NCBI GenBank assembly: GCA_034431815.1
Contig: DAOUCS010000167.1
Span: 1 to 37,112 of the forward strand
Direction: 5' to 3'
DNA: 37,112 nucleotides
DNA from: HRBIN29 sp034431815
GTDB taxonomy: Bacteria; Chloroflexota; Dehalococcoidia; Tepidiformales; Tepidiformaceae
The translations under genes were made by a program, and so were the position numbers. The notes under the pieces are model-generated. The model made no database searches. It was not told the origin of the DNA and worked only from the letters and a program-made list of their open reading frames with translations. Numbering within the stretch: position 1 is the first letter of the stretch; each line of letters begins with the position of its first letter. Below are positions 22,889-31,339 of this stretch, piece after piece.

Positions 22889-25558
22889 ATGAGCGAACCC
22901 CCACGCACCTCTGACGAAATCCGCACGGCGTTCGTGGAGTTCTTCAAGGCTCGCGGGCACGTCGAGCTGCCGCCGTGGCCGCTCGTGCCCATCGGCGACC
23001 CCACATCCCTGTTCACCTCTGCGGGGATGCAGCAGTTCAAGCCCATCTTCCTGGGCGAAGAGCCTCCCCAGCATCGGCGGGTGGTCACCGTGCAGCGCTG
23101 CTTCCGCACGACGGACATCGAGGAGGTCGGCGACCTGCACCACTGCACGGCGTTCGAGATGCTCGGCAACTTCAGCTTCGGCGACTACTTCAAGCGCGAA
23201 GCCATCCGTTGGGCCTGGGAACTCCTCACCGAGATCTACCGCATCGATGCCGAGCGGCTCCACGTGACGATCTACCTCGATGACGACGAGGCCCACCAGT
23301 ACTGGCGCGAGATCGGCCTGCCGGAGAGCCACATCCACCGGTACGGCGAGGAGAAGAACTACTGGTTCAGCTTCCCCACCGATACGCCCGGTGCCAGCGG
23401 ACCCTGCGGACCGGATAGCGAAATCTACTTCGACTACTTCCCCGAGCGCGGATTGGAGGGCATCGACGTCGCCAACGATTCGGAGCGCTTTCTCGAAATC
23501 TGGAACCTCGTCTTCATGCAGCTCTACCAGCGGCCGGACGGCAGCCGCGTCCCGTTGCCCGCGAAGAACATCGACACCGGCAGCGGGCTGGAGCGGGTGG
23601 CGGCGGTGCAGCAGGGGAAGCGTTCCGTGTTCGAGACGGACGTCTTCCTCCCCGTGCTCGAAGCCGCGGCCCGTGTCGCCGGTGTCGACTACTTCAGCGG
23701 GCGGTGCAGCGAAGAACAGGCGTACGCCGTGCGGGCCATGGCTGAACACTGCCGCGCCGCTGCGCTCCTCATCGGCGACGGCGTCGTGCCTTCGAACGAG
23801 GGGCGCGGCTACGTCCTGCGGCGGGTCATCCGGCGCGCGGTGTATTTCGCTCGCCGCATCGGCGTCGAGCGCCCCTTCACTGCCGTTGTGGCCGAGGCGG
23901 CGATCGGGAAGCTGAAGGGGGCCTATCCGCATCTCGCCCAGCACCAGGACTTCATCCTTCGCGCGCTCCAAACGGAGGAGGAGCGTTTCCTCCGCACCAT
24001 CGCCGCCGGGACGGCTCGGCTCGAGGCCCTGCTCGAGCGGCTCCAGGCCTCGGACAGCACCACCATTCCAGGCGAAGAGGCTTTCGTCCTCTACGACACG
24101 TTCGGCCTGCCCCTCGAGCTTACCCGCGAGATCGCGGCGTCACGCGGGTTCCTCGTCGACGGCACGGGGTTCGAACGGGCACTGGAGCAGCAGCGCCAGC
24201 GTGCCCGGCAGCAGGGGACGTTCCTGAAGGGTGAGCCCTCGCCGGCTCTCCAGGCGCTCGGCAGCGACCACTCATCGTTCGTCGGCTACACCCACGTCGA
24301 AGCCGACGCCCGCATCGTGGCCATCCTGAGCGGCGGGCAGCTCGTCGACCGTGCGGTGCCGAACGGGCACTACGACGTGGTGCTCGATACGACGCCCTTC
24401 TACCCCGAGGGCGGCGGGCAGATGGGCGATCGAGGCGTCCTTCGCGGGGTCAACGGCACCCTCCGCGTGGAGGACACTCAGGCCCAGGGGGGTGCCATCG
24501 TCCATCGAGGTTACGTGGAGGAGGGCGAGCTCCGGGTACTGGACCACGTCGAGGCAGAAGTAGACATCGCTTGGCGGCGCGGGGCGACCTACCACCACAC
24601 CGCTACCCACATGCTGCACGCTGGCCTGCGGCTGGTGCTCGGGCCGCACGTCCGCCAGCAAGGCTCGCTCGTCGCGCCCGACCGCCTCCGCTTCGACTTC
24701 ACCCATCTCGAGCAGACGCCCCGCGAGGCCCTGCGCGAAGTCCAGGCGCTCGTGAACGAGAAAGTTCGGAAGGACTTGGAGGTTCGTTGGCGTACCACGA
24801 CGTACCAGCAAGCCATCGCCAGCGGCGCGCTCGCCTTCTTCGGCGACAAGTACGGCACGGAAGTGCGAGTGGTCGAGATCGCCGATGACGGCGAGCGGTT
24901 CAGCGCCGAGCTGTGCGGCGGCACCCACGTGCACCACACGGGCGAGCTGGGGTTCATCTACATCGTCCGCGAGGGTGCCGTCGCCGCGGGGATCCGGCGG
25001 ATCGAAGCGCTCGCCGGACCCGCTGCCGAGTCGTATCTGGTTGAGCAGACCGACCGGCTCCAGCGCCTGGCAGAGAAGCTCTCCGCCTCGCCGTCAGAGC
25101 TCGAGGCGCGCATCGAGGCCCTCCAAGCCGAGCTCGAGCGGCTCCGCAAGCAGGCCCAGCAGCTGGAACGGGCCCAGGCTGCGGCAGTCACCGAGGCAGC
25201 CCTCGGTGCGGCTGTCAAGGTCGACGGCAGCTATCTCGTCGTCGCTCACGTGGATGTCTCTTCCCACGAGATGCTGAAGGAGGTGGCCGACCGTGTCCGC
25301 CAGCGGCTCGGGTCGGCCCTCGTGATCCTCGCTGCCGTCGTTGACGGTCGTCCTTCCTTCCTCGCTGCGGCGACGCGCGACCTCGTCGAACGCGGAGTCC
25401 ACGCGGGGAACTTGGTGCGGGAGATCGCGAAGGCTGCCGGCGGCGGAGGTGGGGGCCGCCCAGATCTCGCGCAGGCGGGCGCCCGGGACGCTTCGCGGCT
25501 GGAAGCAGCCCTCGAACAGGCTCGCGAGCTGGGACGGCAGGCCCTCTCCCGGGTATAG
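22889..25558 (+). CDS. alaS: Alanine--tRNA ligase
   Basis: Class II synthetase that charges tRNA-Ala and edits mischarged Ser/Gly. 889 aa, full length. Catalytic domain from the N terminus: FFKARGHVELPPWPLVP, FTSAGMQQFKPIFLG, VQRCFRTTDIEEVG and EMLGNFSFGDYFK. The editing domain has zinc/catalytic motifs HHTATHMLH (His570, His574) and CGGTHVHHTGELG (Cys676, His680). The C-Ala domain follows a coiled-coil stretch and ends with GGGGGGRPDLAQAGARD. ATG 22889 gives the normal beginning; the frame is open upstream, but that part lies in the promoter region. Followed after 27 nt by the baseplate-J-like gene. Confidence 0.96.
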   Translation: MSEPPRTSDEIRTAFVEFFKARGHVELPPWPLVPIGDPTSLFTSAGMQQFKPIFLGEEPPQHRRVVTVQRCFRTTDIEEVGDLHHCTAFEMLGNFSFGDYFKREAIRWAWELLTEIYRIDAERLHVTIYLDDDEAHQYWREIGLPESHIHRYGEEKNYWFSFPTDTPGASGPCGPDSEIYFDYFPERGLEGIDVANDSERFLEIWNLVFMQLYQRPDGSRVPLPAKNIDTGSGLERVAAVQQGKRSVFETDVFLPVLEAAARVAGVDYFSGRCSEEQAYAVRAMAEHCRAAALLIGDGVVPSNEGRGYVLRRVIRRAVYFARRIGVERPFTAVVAEAAIGKLKGAYPHLAQHQDFILRALQTEEERFLRTIAAGTARLEALLERLQASDSTTIPGEEAFVLYDTFGLPLELTREIAASRGFLVDGTGFERALEQQRQRARQQGTFLKGEPSPALQALGSDHSSFVGYTHVEADARIVAILSGGQLVDRAVPNGHYDVVLDTTPFYPEGGGQMGDRGVLRGVNGTLRVEDTQAQGGAIVHRGYVEEGELRVLDHVEAEVDIAWRRGATYHHTATHMLHAGLRLVLGPHVRQQGSLVAPDRLRFDFTHLEQTPREALREVQALVNEKVRKDLEVRWRTTTYQQAIASGALAFFGDKYGTEVRVVEIADDGERFSAELCGGTHVHHTGELGFIYIVREGAVAAGIRRIEALAGPAAESYLVEQTDRLQRLAEKLSASPSELEARIEALQAELERLRKQAQQLERAQAAAVTEAALGAAVKVDGSYLVVAHVDVSSHEMLKEVADRVRQRLGSALVILAAVVDGRPSFLAAATRDLVERGVHAGNLVREIAKAAGGGGGGRPDLAQAGARDASRLEAALEQARELGRQALSRV

Positions 25559-25585
25559 TTCCCTCCACGGGGAAAGGGGGTTGCC

Positions 25586-27289
25586 GTGGCGGGCGAGCCG
25601 CCCCTCGATTCCGTCGTCAACGACGAGGAATTCGCCCCCGAGGAGCGGGCGACGGTTCTCCATGTCGACCGGGGCGAAGACATCGCCAGCATATGCGGGC
25701 GGGTCGAGATGGCCCCCACCTTCGCCGTCATCCTGTGGGCACCGGCAGGGAACCGCTCGCTGGCCACCGAGCTCGGCATCCGCCGGCTTCTCCGCCATGC
25801 CGAGGAGAGCGGCAAGCAAGTCGCCATCGCCACGGCCTCCGTGGCGCTGGCTTCCCGCGCACGGCAGGCGCGCATCCCCGTGGCCCGGCGTCCGGAGCAC
25901 ATCCGTTGGGATGCTCCCGGCCGCATCGCGGTCCGGCTGGGGCCGCTCACCCTGCTCCTTCCGGCAGTCGGCCGGTATGTCCAGGTGGCTACCATCGTGG
26001 CAGTGGCGGTCGCGGCGGGGGGCCTCGCGCTCACCATGGGGCCGTCGGCGACGGTGGTTCTCTATCCTCCGACCGAAACGCTCGAGGAGTCAGTGCTGGT
26101 TTCCGCCTCGCCGAACTTCGATTCCATCGATCCTGAGCGGCTGCGTGTCCCCGCCGTCGAGGTCGCTACAACGCGGACGTTGACGCTCGCGGCGCGAACG
26201 ACGGGCCTCGTTCCTGTCGGCGTTACCCCTGCCCGGGCGGAGGTCGTGCTGACGAATCCGGGGCCCAGCGCGGTACGCGTCCCGGCGGGAACGGTTCTCC
26301 TGAGCGAGCCTGGCGGCACCGAATTCACCATCGACGGCGACGTCGAGGTTCCCGCGGGCGGGCAGGCCGCGGCCGCCGTCACCGCCCGCGTGCTCGGGAC
26401 GGCGGGGAACGTGCCCGCGGGGGCCATTTCTCGCTTCGCCGATCCCCGTTTCTCGGGGCTGCAGGCAGCCAATCCCGAGCCGGCTGCAGGCGGAGCCAAC
26501 GAGGACCGCCCTGCCGTCGCCCAGCAGGATGTGCTTGCGCTGCGCGAACTGGCGCAGTCGCTCGCAGAGAGCGCCGAGGTTCGGGCCTTACTCGCCGAGG
26601 ATCGACCCCACGACGCCGTCTTTCTGGGGACCGCCGAGGTCGACGTCGAGGTGGGCGAACCCCAGCCGCCAGTCGGCACGCCCGCGGCGGTCGTGCTCCT
26701 GCCGGTTACCGTGCGCATCTCAGCGTTGGCCATTCCCGCCGACACGCTGGAACGCCTCGCCCGGGAGATCCTCCGTCTTGGCAAAGGCGCGGGCGCCTTC
26801 GTTGCCGGCACGGTTCGGGCCGAGGAGACGGGCGCCCGCCAGTACGATCCCGAGAACGAGGTCGTCACGACCGAGCTCCGCGTGCAGGCGGAGTTCGCCC
26901 CGGGCATCGATGAGGCAGAGGTAAGGGACGCTGTGCGGGGAAAATCCCCCGACGAGGTGCGCCGGGTCCTCCGCGAGCGGTATGGTAGTTCCGAGAGCGA
27001 CGTTCGGCTCGTTCCCAGCTTCGCGCCGTGGCTTCCGCGGTTCGGGTTCCGCATCGACGTGGAGATCCGGTCGCCCTCGGCGCTCGAACCCGGAGACGAG
27101 CCGACTCAGCCCGAATCGAACGATGAGTCAGGCGGTGCCGCACTCCCGGAGGATCCTCGCGCTCGACTACGGGTCGAGGCGGATCGGCGTGGCCGTCAGC
27201 GACGAGCTGGGCCTTTACGCCCATCCCCGGCCGGCGCTCAACGTTCGCTCGCCCGAGGCGGCAGCCGCGGCCGTGGCCGAGCTCGTTGA
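25586..27289 (+). CDS. Membrane protein with baseplate-J-like domain, function unknown
   Basis: 567 aa as read. The first ~115 residues look like a cytoplasmic alpha/beta domain (HVDRGEDIASICGRV, then LGIRRLLRHAEESGKQVAIA and RARQARIPV). One transmembrane segment is at about 132-150, and a beta-rich extracytoplasmic part includes VGVTPARAEVVLTNPGPSAV, VPAGTVLLSEPGGTEFTIDG and GTAGNVPAGAI (about 210-281), the pattern annotated as baseplate J/gp47-like in Chloroflexota. I see no phage genes nearby. GTG 25586 has GGAAAGGGGG 5 nt upstream. The frame does not stop at the ruvX start but runs 167 nt into it; the last ~55 residues are Arg-rich and look like a shadow of ruvX, so the true end may be near 27126 or a frameshift may be present. 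Confidence 0.72.
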   Translation: MAGEPPLDSVVNDEEFAPEERATVLHVDRGEDIASICGRVEMAPTFAVILWAPAGNRSLATELGIRRLLRHAEESGKQVAIATASVALASRARQARIPVARRPEHIRWDAPGRIAVRLGPLTLLLPAVGRYVQVATIVAVAVAAGGLALTMGPSATVVLYPPTETLEESVLVSASPNFDSIDPERLRVPAVEVATTRTLTLAARTTGLVPVGVTPARAEVVLTNPGPSAVRVPAGTVLLSEPGGTEFTIDGDVEVPAGGQAAAAVTARVLGTAGNVPAGAISRFADPRFSGLQAANPEPAAGGANEDRPAVAQQDVLALRELAQSLAESAEVRALLAEDRPHDAVFLGTAEVDVEVGEPQPPVGTPAAVVLLPVTVRISALAIPADTLERLAREILRLGKGAGAFVAGTVRAEETGARQYDPENEVVTTELRVQAEFAPGIDEAEVRDAVRGKSPDEVRRVLRERYGSSESDVRLVPSFAPWLPRFGFRIDVEIRSPSALEPGDEPTQPESNDESGGAALPEDPRARLRVEADRRGRQRRAGPLRPSPAGAQRSLARGGSRGRGRAR

Positions 27290-27563
27290 TCGCGAAGGTG
27301 CTGACGAGGTCGTCGTCGGCGTGCCGGTGGGCATGGGCGGCCAGGCAACGGCCCAGACGCGCGAGGTGCGCGCTTTCATCGAGCGGCTCCGCTCTCGCCT
27401 CCGCGTACCCGTGAGCGAAGCGGACGAACGGCTATCGACTGCCGAGGCAGCCCGACGGGCTCCTGGCCGGTCGCCTCGCGACGGCCGCATCGATTCCGAG
27501 GCCGCGGCGATCATCCTCCAGGCGGTGCTCGATGCGCGCCGCGGGGACCCTCGTGGAACGTGA
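27123..27563 (+). CDS. ruvX: Putative pre-16S rRNA nuclease / Holliday junction resolvase-like
   Basis: RNase H-fold YqgF family protein, 146 aa, implicated in 16S rRNA 5'-end maturation in E. coli. The N-terminal LALDYGSRRIGVAVSDELG (12-30) contains the first catalytic Asp (15); VVVGVPVGMGGQ and VSEADERLSTAEA hold the second acidic cluster (usually DER[LF]ST), and DSEAAAIILQAVLD the last Asp. ATG 27123 is the most upstream start that keeps the fold; GTG 27135 is the only other option. It overlaps the preceding frame by 167 nt and the mltG start by 32 nt. The order alaS-ruvX-mltG-aroE is a recurring arrangement in several phyla. Confidence 0.9.
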   Translation: MSQAVPHSRRILALDYGSRRIGVAVSDELGLYAHPRPALNVRSPEAAAAAVAELVDREGADEVVVGVPVGMGGQATAQTREVRAFIERLRSRLRVPVSEADERLSTAEAARRAPGRSPRDGRIDSEAAAIILQAVLDARRGDPRGT

Positions 27564-28650
27564 GCGCTGGTACCGGGCGGCATCCGTAGCGGCCGCCGTG
27601 GTGGCGGTGGCGGCGGTTTCTGTCGCGATCGCACGCATGCCGTCAGCCACCATCGGCGACCCGCCGTCTCCGCCGGCGCCTGCCAGCCCAGGGCGGGAGG
27701 TCACCCTGGTCGTTCCGGAAGGAGCGAACGTCGACGACGTCGCCCGCGAGCTGGAGCGGCTCGAAGTGATCCGTTCGGCAGAGCAGTTCGCGACCCTCGC
27801 TGCCCTCATGGGGCTTGGCCACCGGCTGGCACCGGGGACGTACACTCTTCGCACCGGCTCCAGCCCGCTGACCGTGCTCGACGCCATCCGTGTCAAGCCG
27901 TCACCCCCGGTGATTCGCCTCACCTTCCCGGAGGGCATCCGCATCGAGGAAATGGCCGCCATCGTGGAGGAATCCGGGTTTGCGACGGCGGCGGAGTTCC
28001 TCCAGGCCGTGGAGCGCGCCCAGCTCCCGCCCGGGCTCGCCGAGTACCTTCCGCCCGCCGACGAGTTTCCGCCCGGTCAGCGCCTCCAGGGCTACCTCTT
28101 CCCCGATACGTACCTGCTGCCGAAGGGCTCGACGGTCGACGACCTCGTCGCCCTCATGATCGCGACGCTCCACGAGCGGTTTACGCCGGAGCTTCGCGCG
28201 GCGGCCGCGGCGAAAGGGCTGAACCCTCACCAGGCGCTGACGCTCGCCTCCATCGTCGAACGCGAGGCGGTCATCCCGGCGGAGCGCCCGCTCATCGCCG
28301 GCGTCTTCCTCAATCGCCTGCGCGCCAATGACCTGCTGGGCGCGGACCCCACCGTGCAGTTCGCGGTGGCCCTCGACCCTGCCAACGTCGCCCGCTGGGG
28401 GTGGTGGAAGAAGGAGCTCACCATCGACGACCTGGAAATCCAGTCGCCCTACAACACCAGGCTCTTCCCCGGTCTGCCGCCTGGGCCGATTGCGAACCCC
28501 GGGCTCGCCTCCATCGAGGCGGTCGCGAACGCTGCCGAGACCGACTACTACTACTTCGTGGCCAACGCGAAGGCCGGCGACGGCTCCCACGTCTTCGCCG
28601 TGACCGAGGCGGAACACGAGCGGAACAAGATCCTCTACGGAGTGCCCTGA
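27532..28650 (+). CDS. mltG: Endolytic murein transglycosylase MltG
   Basis: Membrane-anchored lytic enzyme that cleaves nascent glycan strands and sets their length. 372 aa. N-terminal transmembrane segment at about 16-36, a Pro-rich linker, a LysM-like region (TLVVPEGANVDDVARELE), then the YceG domain with LQGYLFPDTYLLPKG, ASIVEREAVIP (Glu243 matches the catalytic Glu of E. coli MltG), NRLRANDLLGADPTVQFA and SPYNTRLFPGLPPGPIANPG. ATG 27532 is used; GTG 27553 has GGGGA 5 nt upstream and may be the true start. Ends 3 nt before aroE, so it likely shares the aro operon transcript. Confidence 0.92.
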   Translation: MRAAGTLVERERWYRAASVAAAVVAVAAVSVAIARMPSATIGDPPSPPAPASPGREVTLVVPEGANVDDVARELERLEVIRSAEQFATLAALMGLGHRLAPGTYTLRTGSSPLTVLDAIRVKPSPPVIRLTFPEGIRIEEMAAIVEESGFATAAEFLQAVERAQLPPGLAEYLPPADEFPPGQRLQGYLFPDTYLLPKGSTVDDLVALMIATLHERFTPELRAAAAAKGLNPHQALTLASIVEREAVIPAERPLIAGVFLNRLRANDLLGADPTVQFAVALDPANVARWGWWKKELTIDDLEIQSPYNTRLFPGLPPGPIANPGLASIEAVANAAETDYYYFVANAKAGDGSHVFAVTEAEHERNKILYGVP

Positions 28651-28653
28651 ACG

Positions 28654-29505
28654 ATGACGCTGCGCCTCGGCATCATCGGTCACCCCGTCGCCCACTCGCT
28701 CTCGCCCGCCTTCCAGCAGGCAGCCTTCGACGCCTGCGGCATCGATGCGCGCTACGAGCGCTGGGATACGCCGCCCGCTACGCTCGCCGACCGTGTGCGG
28801 TCGCTCCGTGCGCCGGACGTGCTCGGTGCGAACGTCACCATCCCGCACAAAGAGGCGGTGCTGCCGCTGCTCGACGAGCTCGATCCGTTCGCGCGGCTGG
28901 TCGGTGCTGTCAATGTGATCCTCATCCGGGAGGGCCGCCTGAGCGGCTGGAATACCGACGGCCCCGGGTTTCTCCGCGCCCTGCGGGATTCGGCGGCATT
29001 CGAACCCGCCGGCCGTCGCTTCCTCGTTGTTGGGGCGGGGGGAGCGGCGCGCGGCATCGCCTTCGCGCTGGCTGAGGCCGGCGCGGCGGAGGTCGCGGTG
29101 TGGAACCGCTCTCCGGTGCGGGCAGAAGCGTTGGTCTCCGACCTCCGGCGTGCCTTCCCCGCTGCGTCTTGCGAAATCCTGCCGGAGCTCACTGGCCTCC
29201 GGGGCTTCGACGCAGTGGTGAACTGCACCTCGGTCGGCATGGAAGGATCGGGCAGCGAAGGGCAGCTGCCCTTCGACCCGAACGAGACCGAACTGCACTG
29301 CCTCATTGTCGACATCGTCTACAAGCCCGAGGTGACGCCCCTGCTCCGTGCGGCCGAGGCGGCGGGCAGGCGGGTGCTCGGGGGGCTGCCGATGCTCGTC
29401 TACCAGGGAGCGCTCGCCTTCGAGCTGTGGACCGGGAAGCCGGCACCGCTGGATGTGATGTTCGCCGCCGCACGCGCGGCGCTCCGCACCCCCGTCCAGC
29501 CATGA
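28654..29505 (+). CDS. aroE: Shikimate dehydrogenase
   Basis: NADPH-dependent reduction of 3-dehydroshikimate to shikimate in aromatic amino-acid synthesis. 283 aa. Substrate domain: HSLSPAFQQ (14-22), NVTIPHKE (60-67; Lys66 catalytic), N87 in VGAVNVI and NTDGPGF (100-106; Asp102 catalytic partner). Cofactor domain: VGAGGAARGI (126-135) and WNRSPVRAEAL, with an Arg suited to NADP. NCTSVGM and LPMLVYQGA are typical of the C-terminal half. ATG 28654 follows mltG; the stop overlaps the unknown gene (ATGA). First shikimate-pathway gene of the operon. Confidence 0.95.
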   Translation: MTLRLGIIGHPVAHSLSPAFQQAAFDACGIDARYERWDTPPATLADRVRSLRAPDVLGANVTIPHKEAVLPLLDELDPFARLVGAVNVILIREGRLSGWNTDGPGFLRALRDSAAFEPAGRRFLVVGAGGAARGIAFALAEAGAAEVAVWNRSPVRAEALVSDLRRAFPAASCEILPELTGLRGFDAVVNCTSVGMEGSGSEGQLPFDPNETELHCLIVDIVYKPEVTPLLRAAEAAGRRVLGGLPMLVYQGALAFELWTGKPAPLDVMFAAARAALRTPVQP

Positions 29506-30164
29506 TCGTTGTCGGCAGCCTCATCGTCCTCGCACTCTTCGTCCTCGTCGGCTGGGCCGTCTCTGTCGAGATGTTCCGGCACCGCTGGTGGCGGCGGCGC
29601 GTTGAATCGGGCGACCTGCGCGTCATTGCCGGGCTCATCCTGGAGGCGATGAACGCATGGCGGCGCAGCCGGCCGCCGCGCGACCTGCCGCCCTCCGTAT
29701 GGGCCGGTATCTGTTCTGCCGAACTTGTGGCTGTCTCCGCGGAGTGCGCGACAGTTTCCGCCGTGGCCGAGCCGGAGTACCGAAGCGAGGGCGGCCAGCG
29801 GGTGCTCGCCATGCCCCTCCTCGAGGCCGCGCAAATGGTGGCCGTCAGGCTCGTCGACATGATGCTGTACGATGTTCCCAACTTGCGGATGCCACGCGTG
29901 CGCGTCGATGTCTACACGACCTTTACGGATGACGACGGAGTGCAAGTGCAACGGCCCATCCTTTCGGTGACAGCGAGCCGCCGGGCAGCCGAAGGCCTGC
30001 CCTGGGAGTCGCTCACGCCCGCCGAGGTGCTGGCGCGCTTCGAGACGACGGTGCGCCTCGGGCCGGCGGGCCAGCCGTTGCCCATCGACCTGCCCCAGCC
30101 GGAGGGGGTGCCGCCTGCTGAGGCGGCGAGCGACGCACACGCATCGCCGCCGGAGGCGCCATGA
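29502..30164 (+). CDS. Unknown membrane-anchored protein inside the aro operon
   Basis: 220 aa, not recognised. Seen in the sequence: one N-terminal transmembrane segment (about 2-21), a basic stretch (FRHRWWRRR, 25-33), then a mostly soluble domain of about 150 residues with a predicted beta hairpin around RMPRVRVDVYTTFTDDDGVQ, ending with PILSVTASRRAAEGLPWESL. The tail is Pro/Ala/Glu-rich. Topology would place the bulk in the cytoplasm if the positive-inside rule applies to the RHRWWRRR side. No catalytic motif is evident. It overlaps aroE and aroC by 4 nt at each end, so its expression is tied to the shikimate pathway. Codon use and composition match the neighbours, so it is likely a real gene. 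Confidence 0.8.
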   Translation: MIVVGSLIVLALFVLVGWAVSVEMFRHRWWRRRVESGDLRVIAGLILEAMNAWRRSRPPRDLPPSVWAGICSAELVAVSAECATVSAVAEPEYRSEGGQRVLAMPLLEAAQMVAVRLVDMMLYDVPNLRMPRVRVDVYTTFTDDDGVQVQRPILSVTASRRAAEGLPWESLTPAEVLARFETTVRLGPAGQPLPIDLPQPEGVPPAEAASDAHASPPEAP

Positions 30165-31339
30165 TGGGACGCTTCCGTTTTCTTACCGCCGGCGAGAGCC
30201 ACGGGAAGGGCCTCACCGTTATCGTCGAGGGCGTTCCTGCCGGGCTCCCTCTTCGCGCTGAAGACATCGACCGGGATCTCGCCCGTCGCCAAGGAGGCTA
30301 CGGGCGCGGGGGGAGGATGAAGATCGAGCGGGATCACGCCGAGATCACGGCCGGCGTCCGCCACGGGAAGACTCTCGGGTCGCCCATCGCCCTCTGGATC
30401 GAGAACCGCGACTGGCCGAACTGGACAGAGCGCATGGCCGTCGAGCCGGTGGAGGGGCCGGTCGAGCGGGTGACGCGGCTCCGCCCGGGCCATGCCGATT
30501 TGCCGGGAGCGATCAAGTACGGCTTCGACGACGTCCGCAACGTCCTGGAACGGGCTTCGGCGCGCGAGACGACGGCGCGGGTCGCAGCCGGGGGCATCGC
30601 GAAGCGGCTTCTCGCCGAGTTCGGCATCGCCTTCTTTTCGCACACCATCGCCATCGGCGGCGTCCGCGCTGCCCCCGCAGAGCCGATCGATTGGGAGGCC
30701 GTGGAGCGCAGCCCCGTGCGGACGGCGGATCCCGATGCGGAGGCGGCCATGATCGCCGCCATCGATGCCGCCCGGCAGGACGGCGACACGGTCGGGGGCG
30801 AAGTGGAAGTGCGGGTGACGGGTGTCCCCATCGGTCTGGGCAGCTACGTGCAGTGGGATCGGAAGCTGGACGGCCGAATCGCGCAGGCCATCTGCAGCAT
30901 CAACGCCTTCAAGGGTGTGGCGTTTGGCGCCGGCTTCGAAGCGACCGAACTGCGCGGCTCCCAGGTACACGATGTCATCCTGCCCGTGGAGCGCTGGGAT
31001 GGCCGGCTGTGGCCCCACGCGACCAACCGGCACGGGGGCATAGAAGGGGGTATCTCCACGGGCGAAGACATCATCGTCCGCTGCGCCGTGAAGCCGATCC
31101 CCACCCTCGCCCGCCCCCTGCCCTCCGTCGACCTCGACACGGGCGAAGAAGTCCTCGCCCACTACGAGCGCAGCGACGTGTGCGTGGTGCCGGCCGCGGG
31201 TGTTGTGGCCGAGGCGATGGTGGCGATCGTCCTCGCCGACGCCTTCCTGGAGAAGTTCGGCGGCGATTCCCTCGCCGAGACTCGCGCCAACTACGAACAC
31301 TTCCTCGCCTCCGCGGGCCCCCGCGCCCTCCGACGTTGA
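30161..31339 (+). CDS. aroC: Chorismate synthase
   Basis: FMN-dependent enzyme that makes chorismate from EPSP, the last common step to Phe, Tyr and Trp. 392 aa. FRFLTAGESHGKGL (5-18) and ARRQGGYGRGGRM (41-53) form the FMN/substrate site; RLRPGHADLPGAIKYGFDD and RASARETTARVAAGGIAKRL (131-150) are family signatures, with INAFKGVAFGAGF and NRHGGIEGGISTGEDI further on. Full length and intact. Start ATG 30161, directly followed by a second ATG. Coupled on both sides; the stop shares one base with the aroK-aroB start. Confidence 0.96.
   Translation: MMGRFRFLTAGESHGKGLTVIVEGVPAGLPLRAEDIDRDLARRQGGYGRGGRMKIERDHAEITAGVRHGKTLGSPIALWIENRDWPNWTERMAVEPVEGPVERVTRLRPGHADLPGAIKYGFDDVRNVLERASARETTARVAAGGIAKRLLAEFGIAFFSHTIAIGGVRAAPAEPIDWEAVERSPVRTADPDAEAAMIAAIDAARQDGDTVGGEVEVRVTGVPIGLGSYVQWDRKLDGRIAQAICSINAFKGVAFGAGFEATELRGSQVHDVILPVERWDGRLWPHATNRHGGIEGGISTGEDIIVRCAVKPIPTLARPLPSVDLDTGEEVLAHYERSDVCVVPAAGVVAEAMVAIVLADAFLEKFGGDSLAETRANYEHFLASAGPRALRR

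Noticed and set aside
25586..27126. Baseplate-J-like gene as evidence of a prophage
   Set aside because: No other phage genes, integrase or attachment sites; surrounded by housekeeping genes.
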